A stretch of DNA of 64,000 bases from Bacteroidota bacterium (GCA_027483445.1 JAIXUS010000005.1:1-64000), one strand, 5' to 3'. Shown: positions 45,821 to 56,274, counted from the stretch's first letter. Numbers and translations are program-made. Notes: generated by a model not told the origin, from the letters alone.

Positions 45821-46696
45821 ATGTCTAGGCTTGCATCGATACTTAGTTCCCGTGCTCTACTTGTAACATCAACAGTGTTTTCAGCATTGATTGTGTTCTA
45901 TCTCAACAATGAGCGCATCGAGCTTTCTGAAGATCTTGTTGCAGAGCGAGCACAAATGCAAAATACACTCGAGGCCAAAGACATTCTCAACAAGAAGTTA
46001 ATTGGTGCAATTGCTGATGCAGAGGAGTTACGAGTGCACAACAAGCAGTTGGCTCAGGCGAATGAAACGAAAGATTTGAGCATTAAAAGTTTGAGCAATG
46101 AAGCTGTGCAAACTTCAAGATGGACGATAGAGTCATCCAAACTGCAGAAACAAATTCCTGCGCTGAAAGAGGAGTTGAGTCGTTTAAAGGAAAAAAAGTC
46201 TGGTATTGAAAGCAGGATGGGCTCCGAACGCGCAGTATGGCAAAAGCGGATTTCTGAGTTGGAATTGCAGGTGGCTCAGCTTGAAACACGACTTGCCGGC
46301 AACACCATCATTGCGGCGAATAACTTCCGCATCGAAGCTATCCGTGGTAGGAACAATCGATTGACCAGCAAAGCACAACGCGCACAACGAATACTGGTTT
46401 CTTTTCATGCCAATGAAGAATTGATGAAAGCCTCTCAATCGGGCAATTTGTACCTCAGTGTTTCCGGGCCAGGTACTCAAAAGTTAACCTTAGCGAATGC
46501 CGAAACGGTAGCCATCCAGCTTGGCGATAAAAGAGTAGAAATACCCGTTGTTGCCAAGGCTAAGCTTCAGAAGATGAAAGAAGGCTGGCAAGAAATTGTG
46601 ATGACAATTGTGACTCGTTTAAAACCAGGAATCTATCAAGCCGACGTCTACAGCGATACACATCACCTCGGCGGCGCTCAAATCCGACTCGATTAA
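45821..46696 (+). CDS. Single-pass membrane protein with long coiled coil
   Basis: 291 residues. One N-terminal helix (residues ~12-28, 'ALLVTSTVFSALIVFYL'), about 140 residues of coiled coil with heptads ('SKLQKQIPALKEELSRLKEK', 'ISELELQVAQLETRLAG'), and a C-terminal beta-rich domain ('NLYLSVSGPGTQKLTLANAE', 'GIYQADVYSDTHHLGGAQIR'). Similar proteins are common in Bacteroidota without an assigned role. It follows the two-component pair and precedes a 91-residue gene by 19 bases. Confidence 0.72.
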   Translation: MSRLASILSSRALLVTSTVFSALIVFYLNNERIELSEDLVAERAQMQNTLEAKDILNKKLIGAIADAEELRVHNKQLAQANETKDLSIKSLSNEAVQTSRWTIESSKLQKQIPALKEELSRLKEKKSGIESRMGSERAVWQKRISELELQVAQLETRLAGNTIIAANNFRIEAIRGRNNRLTSKAQRAQRILVSFHANEELMKASQSGNLYLSVSGPGTQKLTLANAETVAIQLGDKRVEIPVVAKAKLQKMKEGWQEIVMTIVTRLKPGIYQADVYSDTHHLGGAQIRLD

Positions 46697-46715
46697 ACCC
46701 AAATATCATATAGCC

Positions 46716-46991
46716 ATGAATGCACTTACCGTTGAAAAGGAAATGCTACCGCTGCTACCACTGAAGCGCGTAGAAAGACAAACAGCCACCGACAAAGGAC
46801 TCTTGCTGGCCCGTTTGTATGAGGCAGTGCTACGCGGCAATACTTACAAAAGCAAATGCACCCTCTTCGTGCAAACAACCGAAGGTGTTCGAAAGGTATA
46901 CACCACAGTTTGGTATGCCTCCGAAAGTCATATTTGCCTGAAAGGTGGCATTACCATTCCGATTCGATGCATTGCAGATGTAGAGCTCTAA
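46716..46991 (+). CDS. Small cytosolic protein of unknown function
   Basis: 91 residues with 'DKGLLLARLYEAVLRGNTYK' and a beta-rich second half ('SKCTLFVQTTEGVRKVYTTV', 'WYASESHICLKGGITIPIRC'). No signal peptide or membrane helix. I do not recognise a named domain. It is probably cotranscribed with the coiled-coil protein gene and followed by a terminator. Confidence 0.7.
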   Translation: MNALTVEKEMLPLLPLKRVERQTATDKGLLLARLYEAVLRGNTYKSKCTLFVQTTEGVRKVYTTVWYASESHICLKGGITIPIRCIADVEL

Positions 46992-47038
46992 TAAAGAAAG
47001 TGTAGGAGAACGTGGTTCGTTGGTTTGTCCACGTTGAA

Positions 47039-47066
47039 GGCCGGAAGTGTATGCTTCCGGTCTTCT
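47039..47066 (+). terminator. Terminator hairpin
   Basis: GGCCGGAAG-TGTATG-CTTCCGGTC forms a stem of about 9 bp followed by TTCTCATT. It lies about 48 bases after the stop of the 91-residue gene. The U-run is weak. Confidence 0.6.
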
Positions 47067-47149
47067 CATTATTTAACCAGCAAATTTGTTCGCGTGCAGC
47101 ATCTGCGCATTGAATTCATCTATTGACTATTTTTCCGCGGTCAATAAAG

Positions 47150-49180
47150 ATGATCAAACTTTACCAATTAATTAGCAATTCGCTATCGCCAAAATGCTGC
47201 ACAATCTCGCGTAAATCGCAAGTTATAGGATTGATTTGTGGTTTGTTTATTGGGCTTAATTCCTCGAACGTATGGGCGCAGCAGCCTTGTTCGACCCTTT
47301 ATCCTGAATTCCCGTTGATTATCGACGAATCTAATTTCACAGCAGACCGTGATGAGGACACACTGTATATTCCAACCTTATTTCATGTGTATTATGGAGG
47401 CTTATCGTGGCCGGCGAATCCAATCGATGTTTACGAAGAACTAAAGCAATGCAACGAACGATTGCTTGCGCTCAATGCCGATTTATCGGATGTAGCTCCG
47501 GCATTTCAGAACGCCTACCGAAGTGCAAAAATTCAATTGAAATTGGCCAGGCAACTTCCCGGTGGCGAATGTACAAGCGGTATAATTTACCACCAATATG
47601 ATCCTGAACTTGGGCCCACAGGCGCTTTTGGAAACTCCATTAATTCAGTACAATACTTGAATATTCATGTGGCTCCATCGAATACCTCTTTTGCCATTCT
47701 GCCGGGTACCTTAACCAATCAGCATAATCCAGAAGACTGCATTGTTTTGGTACCGCCAGATTTATTGTATGGCGAGAATGTGCTTGTTCATGAAGTAGGC
47801 CACTGGCTTGGTTTGTATCACACTTTTGGACCGACCAATTCAACCGGAACGCCTTGTGGCGATGATTTCATTGCCGATACGCCGCCAACCGCCGGTTCTG
47901 GTATTGACCCCTGCAATTTGTTTTTACAGGATTGCCAGCTCGGTGTGATTGAAAACGTAAATAATTTTATGGATTATTCCAATTGCCGCAGCATGTTCAC
48001 CCAAGGTCAGGTTGATCGTATGCGATCGGTGTTGCTCAATCCGTCGATGAACCGGTATTCCTTGCAGGTGGCTGAAAATCTTGTGCAAACCGGAGTTGTA
48101 AATCCGCCCGACTGTGCGCGTTCTGCTTCGGTGTATCCTGTGCAGTACGTGAATTGCGACAGCACACAAGTAAGGTTTTCATTTATCTCAAATACGGCCA
48201 TTCCCGATTCTGTGCATTGGCTTTTGGAAGGAAGCAGTTCACAATTTAGCAATTCACCTTCACCCTCAGTGGCCTATTATTCTACCGGAAATTACCCGGT
48301 TAAATTGATTCAATTTTTTAATTCAGAAATCGATACGCTCATTACTCAAGTTTTTGTGTACTTAAACTCACCCACATCAAGCCTTCCGGTGATCAATACC
48401 TTTCCATTTTTCGAAGGTTTTGAGTCTGGTTTTACGCTACCCAATACGCACATGTATACCACTGGTTTTCCTGACTTTACCTGGCAATTGTGTAGCTTTA
48501 CCGGCTATAACAGCGAACACTGTTTGTATGTACCGGAAAAAAACAATGCGACCACCGACACTGTAGATTTCGTGCTCGGCACATTCGATATGCGCAATTT
48601 GGAGAATCCTACAATATCGTTTAAGCTGGCTTCTGCTTTGCCACCCTTATCTGCTTTTCACCGGTTTGAACTGCGGTTTCAGGATGATTGCAATGCTTTA
48701 ATTATTGGGAATTTGTGGGCAGTATTGATGTTGAATGAAATTTTTAATGGAAATACTGAAAACAATTTTATTCCAAACAATTCGGCACAATGGTACTCGG
48801 CTGTGTATAATTTTCCGGGTTGGACTTTATCAGGAAATGCCACACTAACCTTGAGGTTAATTACTTCAGGTTCAGGAAATGGTATCGTTCCTGTTCCATT
48901 TTATCTGGATGATTTCAGGTTGGGTGATCCAGAAATTATTACTGCCGATGCTCAGCTGGAACCCTCATATTTACTGGTTTTCCCAAACCCTTCAATGCAA
49001 AGTATTTTTGTAAGAAATACAGGTTCTTATCAGCAAGAGTTTGAAATCTACAATGCACAAGGAGCAACGGTTTTGTCGGGTATTGTGGATGATTCTGGTG
49101 AAATTTTAATTGACCGTTTAGCCACAGGGTTTTATACCATCCGTATCGGAACTCAAGTGCAGAGGATTGTAAAGATGTGA
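47150..49180 (+). CDS. Pappalysin-like M43 zinc metalloprotease with T9SS sorting domain
   Basis: 676 residues from the ATG at 47150; the upstream in-frame TTG at 47123 is less likely. It has an N-terminal signal ('VIGLICGLFIGLNSSNVWA', then Q), a catalytic domain with zinc motif HEVGHWLGLYHTF (HExxHxxGxxH) and a Met-turn near 'NVNNFMDYSNCRSMFTQGQV'. A PKD-like segment ('GNYPVKLIQFFNSEIDTLIT') and a jelly-roll-like module follow, then a type A sorting domain ('SYLLVFPNPSMQSIFVRNTG' to 'ATGFYTIRIGTQVQRIVKM'). The enzyme is predicted to be secreted to the surface or medium by T9SS and to degrade proteins. Confidence 0.93.
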   Translation: MIKLYQLISNSLSPKCCTISRKSQVIGLICGLFIGLNSSNVWAQQPCSTLYPEFPLIIDESNFTADRDEDTLYIPTLFHVYYGGLSWPANPIDVYEELKQCNERLLALNADLSDVAPAFQNAYRSAKIQLKLARQLPGGECTSGIIYHQYDPELGPTGAFGNSINSVQYLNIHVAPSNTSFAILPGTLTNQHNPEDCIVLVPPDLLYGENVLVHEVGHWLGLYHTFGPTNSTGTPCGDDFIADTPPTAGSGIDPCNLFLQDCQLGVIENVNNFMDYSNCRSMFTQGQVDRMRSVLLNPSMNRYSLQVAENLVQTGVVNPPDCARSASVYPVQYVNCDSTQVRFSFISNTAIPDSVHWLLEGSSSQFSNSPSPSVAYYSTGNYPVKLIQFFNSEIDTLITQVFVYLNSPTSSLPVINTFPFFEGFESGFTLPNTHMYTTGFPDFTWQLCSFTGYNSEHCLYVPEKNNATTDTVDFVLGTFDMRNLENPTISFKLASALPPLSAFHRFELRFQDDCNALIIGNLWAVLMLNEIFNGNTENNFIPNNSAQWYSAVYNFPGWTLSGNATLTLRLITSGSGNGIVPVPFYLDDFRLGDPEIITADAQLEPSYLLVFPNPSMQSIFVRNTGSYQQEFEIYNAQGATVLSGIVDDSGEILIDRLATGFYTIRIGTQVQRIVKM

Positions 49181-49217
49181 GGCCGTTTACGGTTGTGCTA
49201 AGTTAAAACATCACTGT

Positions 49218-49439
49218 TTATTTGACCACCAAAGAATCCTCATTCCAAATTAACTCATTATAAATTGCGGTAATGTGATGTTTGATTCTTCCATCGGCCA
49301 AAGTATCCGTGGTCGAAAAGGAAGAAACTTCCAATTGAACACTTTTGGCAAGAAACTCTTTATCATCAACAATTACGCGCCAATACAGATTACTGAGGCC
49401 ATGTTCTGTGTTAAAGCGTATCTGAATTTTATTCCCCAC
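49218..49439 (-). CDS. Conserved small hypothetical protein
   Basis: 73 residues with a GTG start at 49439 (MGNKIQIRFNTEHGLSNLYW). The body is 'WRVIVDDKEFLAKSVQLEVS' and 'DGRIKHHITAIYNELIWNED'. This pattern, with His-Gly near the start and 'K/H-H-I' in the middle, matches short proteins I associate with Bacteroidota of unknown function. Cytosolic and basic. It is convergent with the protease gene. Confidence 0.65.
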   Translation of the reverse strand: MGNKIQIRFNTEHGLSNLYWRVIVDDKEFLAKSVQLEVSSFSTTDTLADGRIKHHITAIYNELIWNEDSLVVK

Positions 49440-49515
49440 AACGTATTTTTTCTATAAAAGTAAGTGAATCATTTATCAATTAAAAGTTCAAATGGCAAAT
49501 CCTTCGGTTTCGATT

Positions 49516-49632
49516 TTTTGGGCGGCTTTTCCGGCTGTCGCTACTCGCTTTGCGCCTCCGCTTCGCTCCGACGCAAGAGCTTAAACAGGCCGCTCCATCC
49601 GGGCCGCTGGTCTCGTGAAACCTATTGCTCCG
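49516..49632. repeat. TTGGGCGG-type dispersed repeat, diverged
   Basis: Starts TTTTTTGGGCGGCTTTTCC, followed by GC-rich inverted pieces (GCGCCTCCGCTTCGCTCC, CCGCTCCATCCGGGCCGC). It shares the TTGGGCG border of the other copies, but the rest has diverged. It lies in the 49440-49911 stretch that otherwise holds only a possible 55-residue remnant. Confidence 0.4.
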
Positions 49633-49657
49633 AAAAAACACCAATGAGAATTGCCTG

Positions 49658-49825
49658 TTATTTAGCCCTCACTGAAATCCCCATACCCTTCAAAGTATTC
49701 AAAGCCTTATACAGATTCGATTCGCCTTTACGTGTAAAATTCATTTGAGGTAAAAAACGCATACCCTTTTGCACCTTCTGTAGTTTTGCGCAATCTTCGA
49801 CTTCTGCTCGGCCTTTTAATAACAT
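49658..49825 (-). CDS. Possible 55-residue ORF or gene remnant
   Basis: ATG at 49825, stop at 49658. The product begins MLLKGRAEVEDCAKLQKVQK and ends 'NLYKALNTLKGMGISVRAK', a basic helical sequence with 'RKGESNLYKALNTLKGMGI' that vaguely recalls the end of HTH antitoxin-like proteins. No clear upstream domain is visible, so this may be the 3' end of a lost gene. Low certainty. Confidence 0.25.
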   Translation of the reverse strand: MLLKGRAEVEDCAKLQKVQKGMRFLPQMNFTRKGESNLYKALNTLKGMGISVRAK

Positions 49826-49911
49826 CCACAACCAACCGAGAGGAGTATTCTACTGTGCACACAATTTGGGGTGAGAAGCCGCCGACATTGATTAAGCGCT
49901 ACACTTTCGCT

Positions 49912-50634
49912 TTAATTCGCTCTAATACAGCGAACCGAAAATCCCACCTTCTTCGAGTTACTCGCTTGTGCCAAATTCGGATTTGCATAGGTAATTTGTC
50001 TGTTCACTAATACTTCCGATCCATTTTCCTTTGAACTCCACCAATGTCCCATGTTTCCTATCGAGCTGAAAGCGCCATTTCCTTGAATTATTCTCGCACC
50101 CCCGGGTTTCGCCGTAAAACCTATTTCATCGGTGGCCGGGGTGCCAGGACCAAACCACAAATCCAGTGATTTTAGTTTATCGCCCGCAACACTTTCTCCC
50201 CCAAGATAATTGGCCATATCAACCCAATCGCTGTCATGAGGCACTTTCCAGCCCGTTGGGCAGAGTCCTCTGTTGTCCATTACCGAATAACCATTGTACA
50301 GCTTACCATAAATATCCAAATTAACAGAGTCATTGTCGTAATTGCATTGTGCTCCGTTATTTAATTGTACCCACGAACCTCCATTCGTTTCCAGAGGAAT
50401 GCTATCGCCATTGTTATATCTAGATACCCTTAAATTACTTGCCATCCAACACGTGCCATCAACAATTATCACCTGATATAAATTTCCATCAACATCTACT
50501 ATGCTATCTGGGCATGGCAAAACAACAGGTGGCTCATCATCCGGATGAGGAAGCCCGGTTAAAATTGTTTCATGCTTGCACGAAGCAAAGCCCATGATAA
50601 TTAATCCCCAAACAAGTAGTTTTTTCATCATCAT
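49912..50634 (-). CDS. FISUMP-domain lipoprotein
   Basis: 240 residues. Lipoprotein signal (MMMKKLLVWGLIIMGFASC) with lipobox GFASC, a Pro-rich linker, then a FISUMP domain: 'SIVDVDGNLYQVIIVDGTCW', 'MASNLRVSRYNNGD', 'DIYGKLYNGYSVMD', 'GLCPTGWKVPHDSDWVDMAN', 'GHWWSSKENGS' and the ending 'KKVGFSVRCIRAN'. It is a membrane-anchored paralogue of the protein at 27318-28160. Function unknown. Confidence 0.9.
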   Translation of the reverse strand: MMMKKLLVWGLIIMGFASCKHETILTGLPHPDDEPPVVLPCPDSIVDVDGNLYQVIIVDGTCWMASNLRVSRYNNGDSIPLETNGGSWVQLNNGAQCNYDNDSVNLDIYGKLYNGYSVMDNRGLCPTGWKVPHDSDWVDMANYLGGESVAGDKLKSLDLWFGPGTPATDEIGFTAKPGGARIIQGNGAFSSIGNMGHWWSSKENGSEVLVNRQITYANPNLAQASNSKKVGFSVRCIRAN

Positions 50635-50786
50635 ACTTTGTTATTTGTACATGATTGTTTGTAAATGTAAGTTTAGAATGTTTGTGTTAATCGAATACCC
50701 CTATTAACTGAGATTCCTCGCCACCCCAAAAGCAACCATGAACGCTACAAGTATCTCTTTCAGCTTTCACTTTTTTTCCCTTCCCT

Positions 50787-53700
50787 TTACATATTCCTTC
50801 GATACTGCCCGCCCACCTCAAACAAGGCATTGGTGATTTGACCCAGAGAACAATATTTTACGGCTTCCATCAATTGCTCAAAAATATTTCGGTTTTGCAC
50901 GGCTGCATCCTGAATTTGGGCTAACAAACTGGCCGACTTCTCCGCATGAGCCTGATGAAGCGCTTCAAGCATGGCAATCTGATATTGTTTTTCCTCCTCC
51001 GTGGCGCGAATTACCTCCTTCGGCAAAATCGTAGGCGACCCTTTAGAACTTAAAAAGGTGTTTACCCCAATAATTGGGTATTCGCCGGTATGCTTAAGCA
51101 TTTCGTAGTGCATTGATTCTTCCTGAATCTTACTGCGCTGGTACATGGTTTCCATCGCGCCTAACACACCGCCGCGCTCGGTAATTCTATCGAACTCAGC
51201 GTACACAGCCTCTTCCACCAACTCGGTAAGCTCTTCGATGATAAATGAGCCCTGCAAAGGATTTTCATTTTTCGCCAAGCCCAACTCACGGTTGATGATC
51301 AACTGAATGGCCATGGCGCGGCGCACCGATTCCTCCGTAGGCGTGGTAATGGCCTCGTCGTACGCATTGGTATGCAGCGAATTGCAATTGTCGTAAATCG
51401 CATACAATGCCTGAAGGGTGGTCCGGATATCGTTAAAATCAATTTCCTGCGCATGCAGCGATCTTCCTGAGGTTTGAATGTGATATTTCAACATTTGGCT
51501 ACGCTCATTCGCTCCATATTTCTGCTTCATGGCCTTCGCCCAAATTCGGCGGGCTACACGACCTATCACCGCATATTCGGGATCGATACCATTGCTGAAG
51601 AAGAAACTTAAATTGGGCGCGAAATCATCAATGTGCATACCCCGGCTGAGGTAATATTCGACATACGTAAAGCCATTCGACAAGGTAAGCGCCAACTGGG
51701 TAATCGGATTGGCCCCGGCTTCCGAAATGTGGTAACCCGAAATACTCACCGAATAAAAATTCCGCACTTTTTTGTCGATAAAATACTGCTGAATATCACC
51801 CATCATCCGAAGGGCAAATTCGGTGGAGAATATGCAGGTATTCTGCGCCTGGTCTTCTTTTAAGATATCAGCCTGCACCGTGCCGCGCACTACTTTAAGC
51901 GTGTCGGCTTTTATTTTTTCATACACTTCGGCGGGCAACACCTGATCGCCGGTTACGCCCAAAAGCATCAATCCCAGTCCATCGTTTCCTTCGGGCAATT
52001 CGCCCTGATAACGGGGACGTTCAACACCTTTGGCTTTGTAAATCGCTTCAATTTTAGCTTCCACCTCGGCTTCTAAGCCTTGCGCCTTAATGTACAATTC
52101 GCACTGCTGATCGATGGCCGCATTCATGAAAAAGCCCAGCAGCATTGGTGCCGGACCATTAATCGTCATCGATACCGAAGTGCTTGGTGCACATAAATTA
52201 AATCCGGAATACAGTTTCTTGGCGTCGTCTAAACAACAGATGCTGACCCCTGAATTCCCAATTTTTCCGTAAATGTCTGGACGAATATTTGGGTCGTTTC
52301 CGTACAACGTAACGGAGTCGAAGGCCGTACTCAAACGCGCGGCAGGCATGCCCAAACTTACGTAATGAAAACGGCGGTTGGTGCGCTCCGGGCCACCTTC
52401 TCCGGCAAACATTCGCGTGGGATCTTCACCCTCGCGTTTGAAAGGATAAATGCCCGCAGCATAAGGAAATTCACCGGGAACATTTTCTGTGAGCAGCCAA
52501 CGCAATAAGGCACCCCAGTTTTTGTAGGGTGGCGTTACCACTTTCGGAATTTGGCTGTGCGAAAGGCTTTCAGTATGTGTTTTTACCTTGATTTCCTTAT
52601 CACGTACTTTGAAAATATAAAATTCATTTTTGTATGCCTCCCGTTTTTGAGGCCATTCTTCAATTAATTTCCAGTTTTTAGGATCTAAATCCAGTTTTAT
52701 ACGGTCAAACTCTGCTTCCAGGGCTTTTACTAAATCGCCGAGTGTATTGCGATTTAAGCTTTGTATGGTAGTATGAATGGCATACAGCTTCTCTGCTACT
52801 TCGGCCTGTTTTTCAACCCAGGCATTGTAATTCCTATTGTTTTCGGTAATTTCACTCAGGTAACGTGTGCGGTTGGGCGGGATTACATAAATCTTTTCGC
52901 TCATTTCGCGGGTCACCTTGTAATTTGATTGCAGCGGAGCGCCCGTCTTATCCACCAATTTATCCATAATGGCCCGGTATAAATTGTTCATTCCGGGGTC
53001 ATTGAATTGGGAGGCTATCGTTCCGAAAACCGGCATGGTATCGGGATTTTTATCCCATAAATTGTGGTTTCTTTGATATTGTTTTTTTACATCACGAAGG
53101 GCATCCAGTGCTCCTCGCTTGTCGAATTTATTTAAGGCTATAATATCGGCAAAATCGAGCATGTCGATTTTCTCAAGTTGAGTCGCAGCGCCGTATTCAG
53201 GGGTCATTACATACAAGCTCACATTGCTGTGGTCGAGAATTTCTGTATCACTTTGCCCAATGCCTGATGTTTCAAGAATAATTAAATCGTATTTCGCGGC
53301 TTTTAAAATATCTACCGCTTCTTTCACATGTTTGCTTAAAGCCAGATTGCTTTGTCGTGTAGCCAGAGAGCGCATGTAAACCCGCGGATTTCTAATGGCA
53401 TTCATCCGAATTCTATCGCCCAACAATGCTCCGCCGGTTTTTCGTTTGGATGGATCTACAGACACTACACCGATGTGTTTATCGGGGAAATCAATAATAA
53501 AACGCCGCACCAACTCATCAACCAGCGACGATTTTCCGGCGCCACCTGTTCCTGTAATGCCTAAAATTGGAGAATTGCTTTGGGCCGCCAATTGATGCAC
53601 CCTATCCATTTCTATCGACGAGCCTTCCGGATTATTTTCAGCAGCAGAAATTAATCGTGCAATGGATTTCCAATCTTTTTCAATTAAATGCCCTACTTCA

Positions 53701-54155
53701 CCATTTAAATTCACTCCGGTGGGGAAATCACATTTCTGTAAAAGGTCGTTAATCATGCCTTGCAAGCCCATGGAACGGCCATCATCAGGGTGATAAATTC
53801 TCGCAATTCCATACTGATGCAATTCTTCAATTTCGGACGGTAAAATGGTTCCTCCACCACCTCCAAAAATGCGAATATGCCCGGCCCCGCGCTCCTTGAG
53901 TAAATCGTACATGTATTTAAAATATTCCATGTGTCCGCCTTGGTACGACGTCATGGCAATGGCCTGTGCATCTTCCTGAATGGCGCAATTCACCACTTCT
54001 TCCACAGCGCGGTCGTGCCCAAGGTGAATCACCTCGGCACCGGTACTTTGAATGATGCGGCGCATGATATTTATAGCTGCATCGTGTCCGTCGAAAAGCG
54101 ATGCCGCTGTAACAATACGAATCTTATTTTGAGGCTGGTACACCGAAGTCTCCAT
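50787..54155 (-). CDS. icmF: Fused isobutyryl-CoA mutase IcmF
   Basis: 1122 residues in the fused order: B12-binding domain (residues ~10-140; '[20 protein letters not shown]' with the cobalt-ligand His, '[20 protein letters not shown]'), G-protein chaperone domain (Walker A '[20 protein letters not shown]', then '[20 protein letters not shown]'), a helical linker, and the C-terminal mutase barrel (~540-1122; '[20 protein letters not shown]', '[20 protein letters not shown]', '[20 protein letters not shown]'). It interconverts isobutyryl-CoA and n-butyryl-CoA (sometimes pivalyl-CoA) using adenosylcobalamin. Length and order fit IcmF, not methylmalonyl-CoA mutase. No B12 riboswitch was recognised upstream. 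Confidence 0.95.
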   Translation of the reverse strand: METSVYQPQNKIRIVTAASLFDGHDAAINIMRRIIQSTGAEVIHLGHDRAVEEVVNCAIQEDAQAIAMTSYQGGHMEYFKYMYDLLKERGAGHIRIFGGGGGTILPSEIEELHQYGIARIYHPDDGRSMGLQGMINDLLQKCDFPTGVNLNGEVGHLIEKDWKSIARLISAAENNPEGSSIEMDRVHQLAAQSNSPILGITGTGGAGKSSLVDELVRRFIIDFPDKHIGVVSVDPSKRKTGGALLGDRIRMNAIRNPRVYMRSLATRQSNLALSKHVKEAVDILKAAKYDLIILETSGIGQSDTEILDHSNVSLYVMTPEYGAATQLEKIDMLDFADIIALNKFDKRGALDALRDVKKQYQRNHNLWDKNPDTMPVFGTIASQFNDPGMNNLYRAIMDKLVDKTGAPLQSNYKVTREMSEKIYVIPPNRTRYLSEITENNRNYNAWVEKQAEVAEKLYAIHTTIQSLNRNTLGDLVKALEAEFDRIKLDLDPKNWKLIEEWPQKREAYKNEFYIFKVRDKEIKVKTHTESLSHSQIPKVVTPPYKNWGALLRWLLTENVPGEFPYAAGIYPFKREGEDPTRMFAGEGGPERTNRRFHYVSLGMPAARLSTAFDSVTLYGNDPNIRPDIYGKIGNSGVSICCLDDAKKLYSGFNLCAPSTSVSMTINGPAPMLLGFFMNAAIDQQCELYIKAQGLEAEVEAKIEAIYKAKGVERPRYQGELPEGNDGLGLMLLGVTGDQVLPAEVYEKIKADTLKVVRGTVQADILKEDQAQNTCIFSTEFALRMMGDIQQYFIDKKVRNFYSVSISGYHISEAGANPITQLALTLSNGFTYVEYYLSRGMHIDDFAPNLSFFFSNGIDPEYAVIGRVARRIWAKAMKQKYGANERSQMLKYHIQTSGRSLHAQEIDFNDIRTTLQALYAIYDNCNSLHTNAYDEAITTPTEESVRRAMAIQLIINRELGLAKNENPLQGSFIIEELTELVEEAVYAEFDRITERGGVLGAMETMYQRSKIQEESMHYEMLKHTGEYPIIGVNTFLSSKGSPTILPKEVIRATEEEKQYQIAMLEALHQAHAEKSASLLAQIQDAAVQNRNIFEQLMEAVKYCSLGQITNALFEVGGQYRRNM

Positions 54156-54251
54156 GCGATTTCAATTTTGGGAGCCGTAAAAATACAAAAGCTCCCTCAT
54201 TTTTATCCAGTTTTCGAGCAAATCTAAATCAGTCCGTAACTAATGCATTTC

Positions 54252-54537
54252 TGGGCGCCTGCCTGTTTGAGTTGCTTCGATATTTTCAAGCGCTCGTTTC
54301 GGCACCCGGCTTTTCGCCTTTAGCCGCTCGCTCCGCTCCGCGGGCTGTTGGCTTCAATCCGTGGCGCAATATTCCACGGAAGCCCTAATAAATTCGACCT
54401 TTTAGGAAGCTGCCGCAAAGCATTCTGTATCTTTCATTTGACCCCGTTTCTTGTTGTGTATTGTGCAGCCCGCGCGAAGGATGGGAGCAGGCTGCCGTGC
54501 AGCGCGTACAGCCTGACCCAAAGGGGCGCGCCCAAAT
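54252..54537. repeat. TTGGGCG-type dispersed repeat, long diverged copy
   Basis: Bounded by CTGGGCGCCTGCC (54251) and GGGGCGCGCCCA (ending 54537), inverted at the ends. Inside are GC-rich palindromic segments (GCCGCTCGCTCCGCTCCGCGG; GTGGCGCAATATTCCACGG) and no credible reading frame. It fills most of the 54156-54586 gap between icmF and the next gene. Confidence 0.55.
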
Positions 54538-54586
54538 ACTGCTTTAAAATTTTAGTTTAGCCCTCGTTTCTGGACCTACATCGCGA

Positions 54587-55198
54587 ATGAGTGTATTGAT
54601 TTTTAAATACCTTTCGAGCATGAGAAAAGCATGGTCTTCTCCATTTTTTGGTTGGATATTGGTTTTGATTTTTGTCATGTTCAGCTTAGCTTTCAGCGGC
54701 GATGCCAAAGAAGAAATAACCATTCGTTATTTTTCTTTCCTGAACAATTTAAAATTTAACCAAGCCAAGACTCTTACTGATTCTGCTTTTGTTTTTGAGT
54801 CTTTTGAGGGAAGGATAAAATCGCGTGATGTTTATTTTGAGGAATTTAGTCGCAAACGCTTGCTGCATCCATTCACGGAAATTGTTCAAATACTAAATTA
54901 TGAAGACCATATAAAGGTATTCGCAAATAATAGCACCGATTACAGTAAGTATTTGGGTTTTGATGCGCTTCCAATTCAGTATCATATTTACTTTAATGAT
55001 TTAAAGATTAATCGTATTTATTATGATTCTTTGCCCGGTTACAATCGAAAACTCCTGCTCATGAAATTGAAATTAGAACAATTCAAGGAATGGATTGCAC
55101 ACAAACACCCGAATTATTTGGAGGAATACTCTCGGAATGGATACATGAAAAAGGTTCCTGAATTATTACAACAATTTTCAAGACAAAAAACTGATTGA
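54587..55198 (+). CDS. Membrane-anchored protein of unknown function
   Basis: 203 residues (a second ATG at 54620 is possible). One hydrophobic helix near the N-terminus ('FFGWILVLIFVMFSLAF') and a soluble domain starting 'KEEITIRYFSFLNNLKFNQA' and rich in Tyr, Phe and Lys. 'EITIRYFSFLNNLKFNQAKT' with later strands could be an NTF2-like domain, but this is not certain. Its TGA overlaps the next gene's ATG (TGATG), so the two are translationally coupled. Confidence 0.7.
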   Translation: MSVLIFKYLSSMRKAWSSPFFGWILVLIFVMFSLAFSGDAKEEITIRYFSFLNNLKFNQAKTLTDSAFVFESFEGRIKSRDVYFEEFSRKRLLHPFTEIVQILNYEDHIKVFANNSTDYSKYLGFDALPIQYHIYFNDLKINRIYYDSLPGYNRKLLLMKLKLEQFKEWIAHKHPNYLEEYSRNGYMKKVPELLQQFSRQKTD

Positions 55199-56139
55199 TG
55201 AAACTTATTTCTTGCGTAATTCTGCTTTTAATGGGTTTTTCCCATTTATCTTCTCAGTCGGTACCCAATTATCCAAATGTATTTTGGCTATGGTCCACTC
55301 AAGGGCCTAAAGGTAATATGTTGGCCAATGTTTCGTTGTCGGAAATCTTTAATTATGATGCGGAGCAAGACAGTTTATACTTGCCCGATCTAAGCGCTTA
55401 TTCAACTGATACAGCTGCGGAAGTACAATTTATTCCTCTTGAAGAACCTTATCGGACGCGTTTCTTAAAGGGCTGTGGCTTGTCAAATTGGGATTCGCTT
55501 TTTGCCTATTCATATCGAAATCACCGGTTGCAGTCTTTCTCCATTCGACAATGTAATGTTGCGGCTGTGCTCAATCCTTATGGTGGATTTATGCCGCTAA
55601 ATGCAGAGGATTATATGTTTTGTTTGTCGCTGGATGCTAAGGATTTTGAAGGTTTTGAGCCCGATTTTACACACACCTTTGTGTCGGTTGGTTCTGTGAA
55701 TCCATTTCATTCTGGATCGTTAAAAAATGTTGTTTGGACTCCTTCATCGCAGGCGGAAATCCCGATTAAGTTAAATTATACCATCGATTATTCATTTTCC
55801 GGACCAGTGAAGCCATTTACGGTGTTTCGGTATGAACAGGATGGTTATCAGTTTTTTATTCAGAATTACGAGGAAACCGGGAAGAACGACACTGAGATTC
55901 GTGTAAAAGTGCTTTCGGTTCATGGGAAAAAGTCGGGAGAATTAATCTGTCAACAAATTTTGTATACCGGCGAAAGTGCTTCATTTGCCGGTATGGAAGA
56001 ACAGTATGCCGGTAAATTGTTCAAACATTTACCGCCCGTTATATTCGGCCTACAATACGAGTCGTTTGGTTGCCCGGCAATTTATTTTCTCGATAAGCAA
56101 CTCGAACCTTTGCGTTTGAAATGCGATAACCGACACTGA
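55198..56139 (+). CDS. Exported protein of unknown function
   Basis: 313 residues with a signal peptide (MKLISCVILLLMGFSHLSSQ). The mature part is acidic and aromatic with 'NVFWLWSTQGPKGNMLANVS', 'LNPYGGFMPLNAEDYMFCLS' and a late beta-rich part. No family recognised and no sorting domain. Its start overlaps the stop of the preceding gene by one base, suggesting the two proteins act together in the periplasm. Confidence 0.72.
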   Translation: MKLISCVILLLMGFSHLSSQSVPNYPNVFWLWSTQGPKGNMLANVSLSEIFNYDAEQDSLYLPDLSAYSTDTAAEVQFIPLEEPYRTRFLKGCGLSNWDSLFAYSYRNHRLQSFSIRQCNVAAVLNPYGGFMPLNAEDYMFCLSLDAKDFEGFEPDFTHTFVSVGSVNPFHSGSLKNVVWTPSSQAEIPIKLNYTIDYSFSGPVKPFTVFRYEQDGYQFFIQNYEETGKNDTEIRVKVLSVHGKKSGELICQQILYTGESASFAGMEEQYAGKLFKHLPPVIFGLQYESFGCPAIYFLDKQLEPLRLKCDNRH

Positions 56140-56274
56140 TTTGGGCTTACAGCTAAATTCCTCATACATTCAATTACAATGTTTTAACACTAATTGTTGG
56201 GTAGTTTTCTCCGGTTATTTGAGCTCCACAGCTAACTCCATTTACTCCTTGAATTTTAAATCTCGTAGGTGGAT

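Noticed and set aside
50787-54155. Methylmalonyl-CoA mutase large subunit
   Set aside because: The order B12 domain, G-protein domain, mutase domain in one chain of 1122 residues is that of IcmF.
54156-54260. Cobalamin riboswitch upstream of icmF
   Set aside because: I could not recognise a B12 box or the expected folded core; most of the gap is a dispersed repeat.
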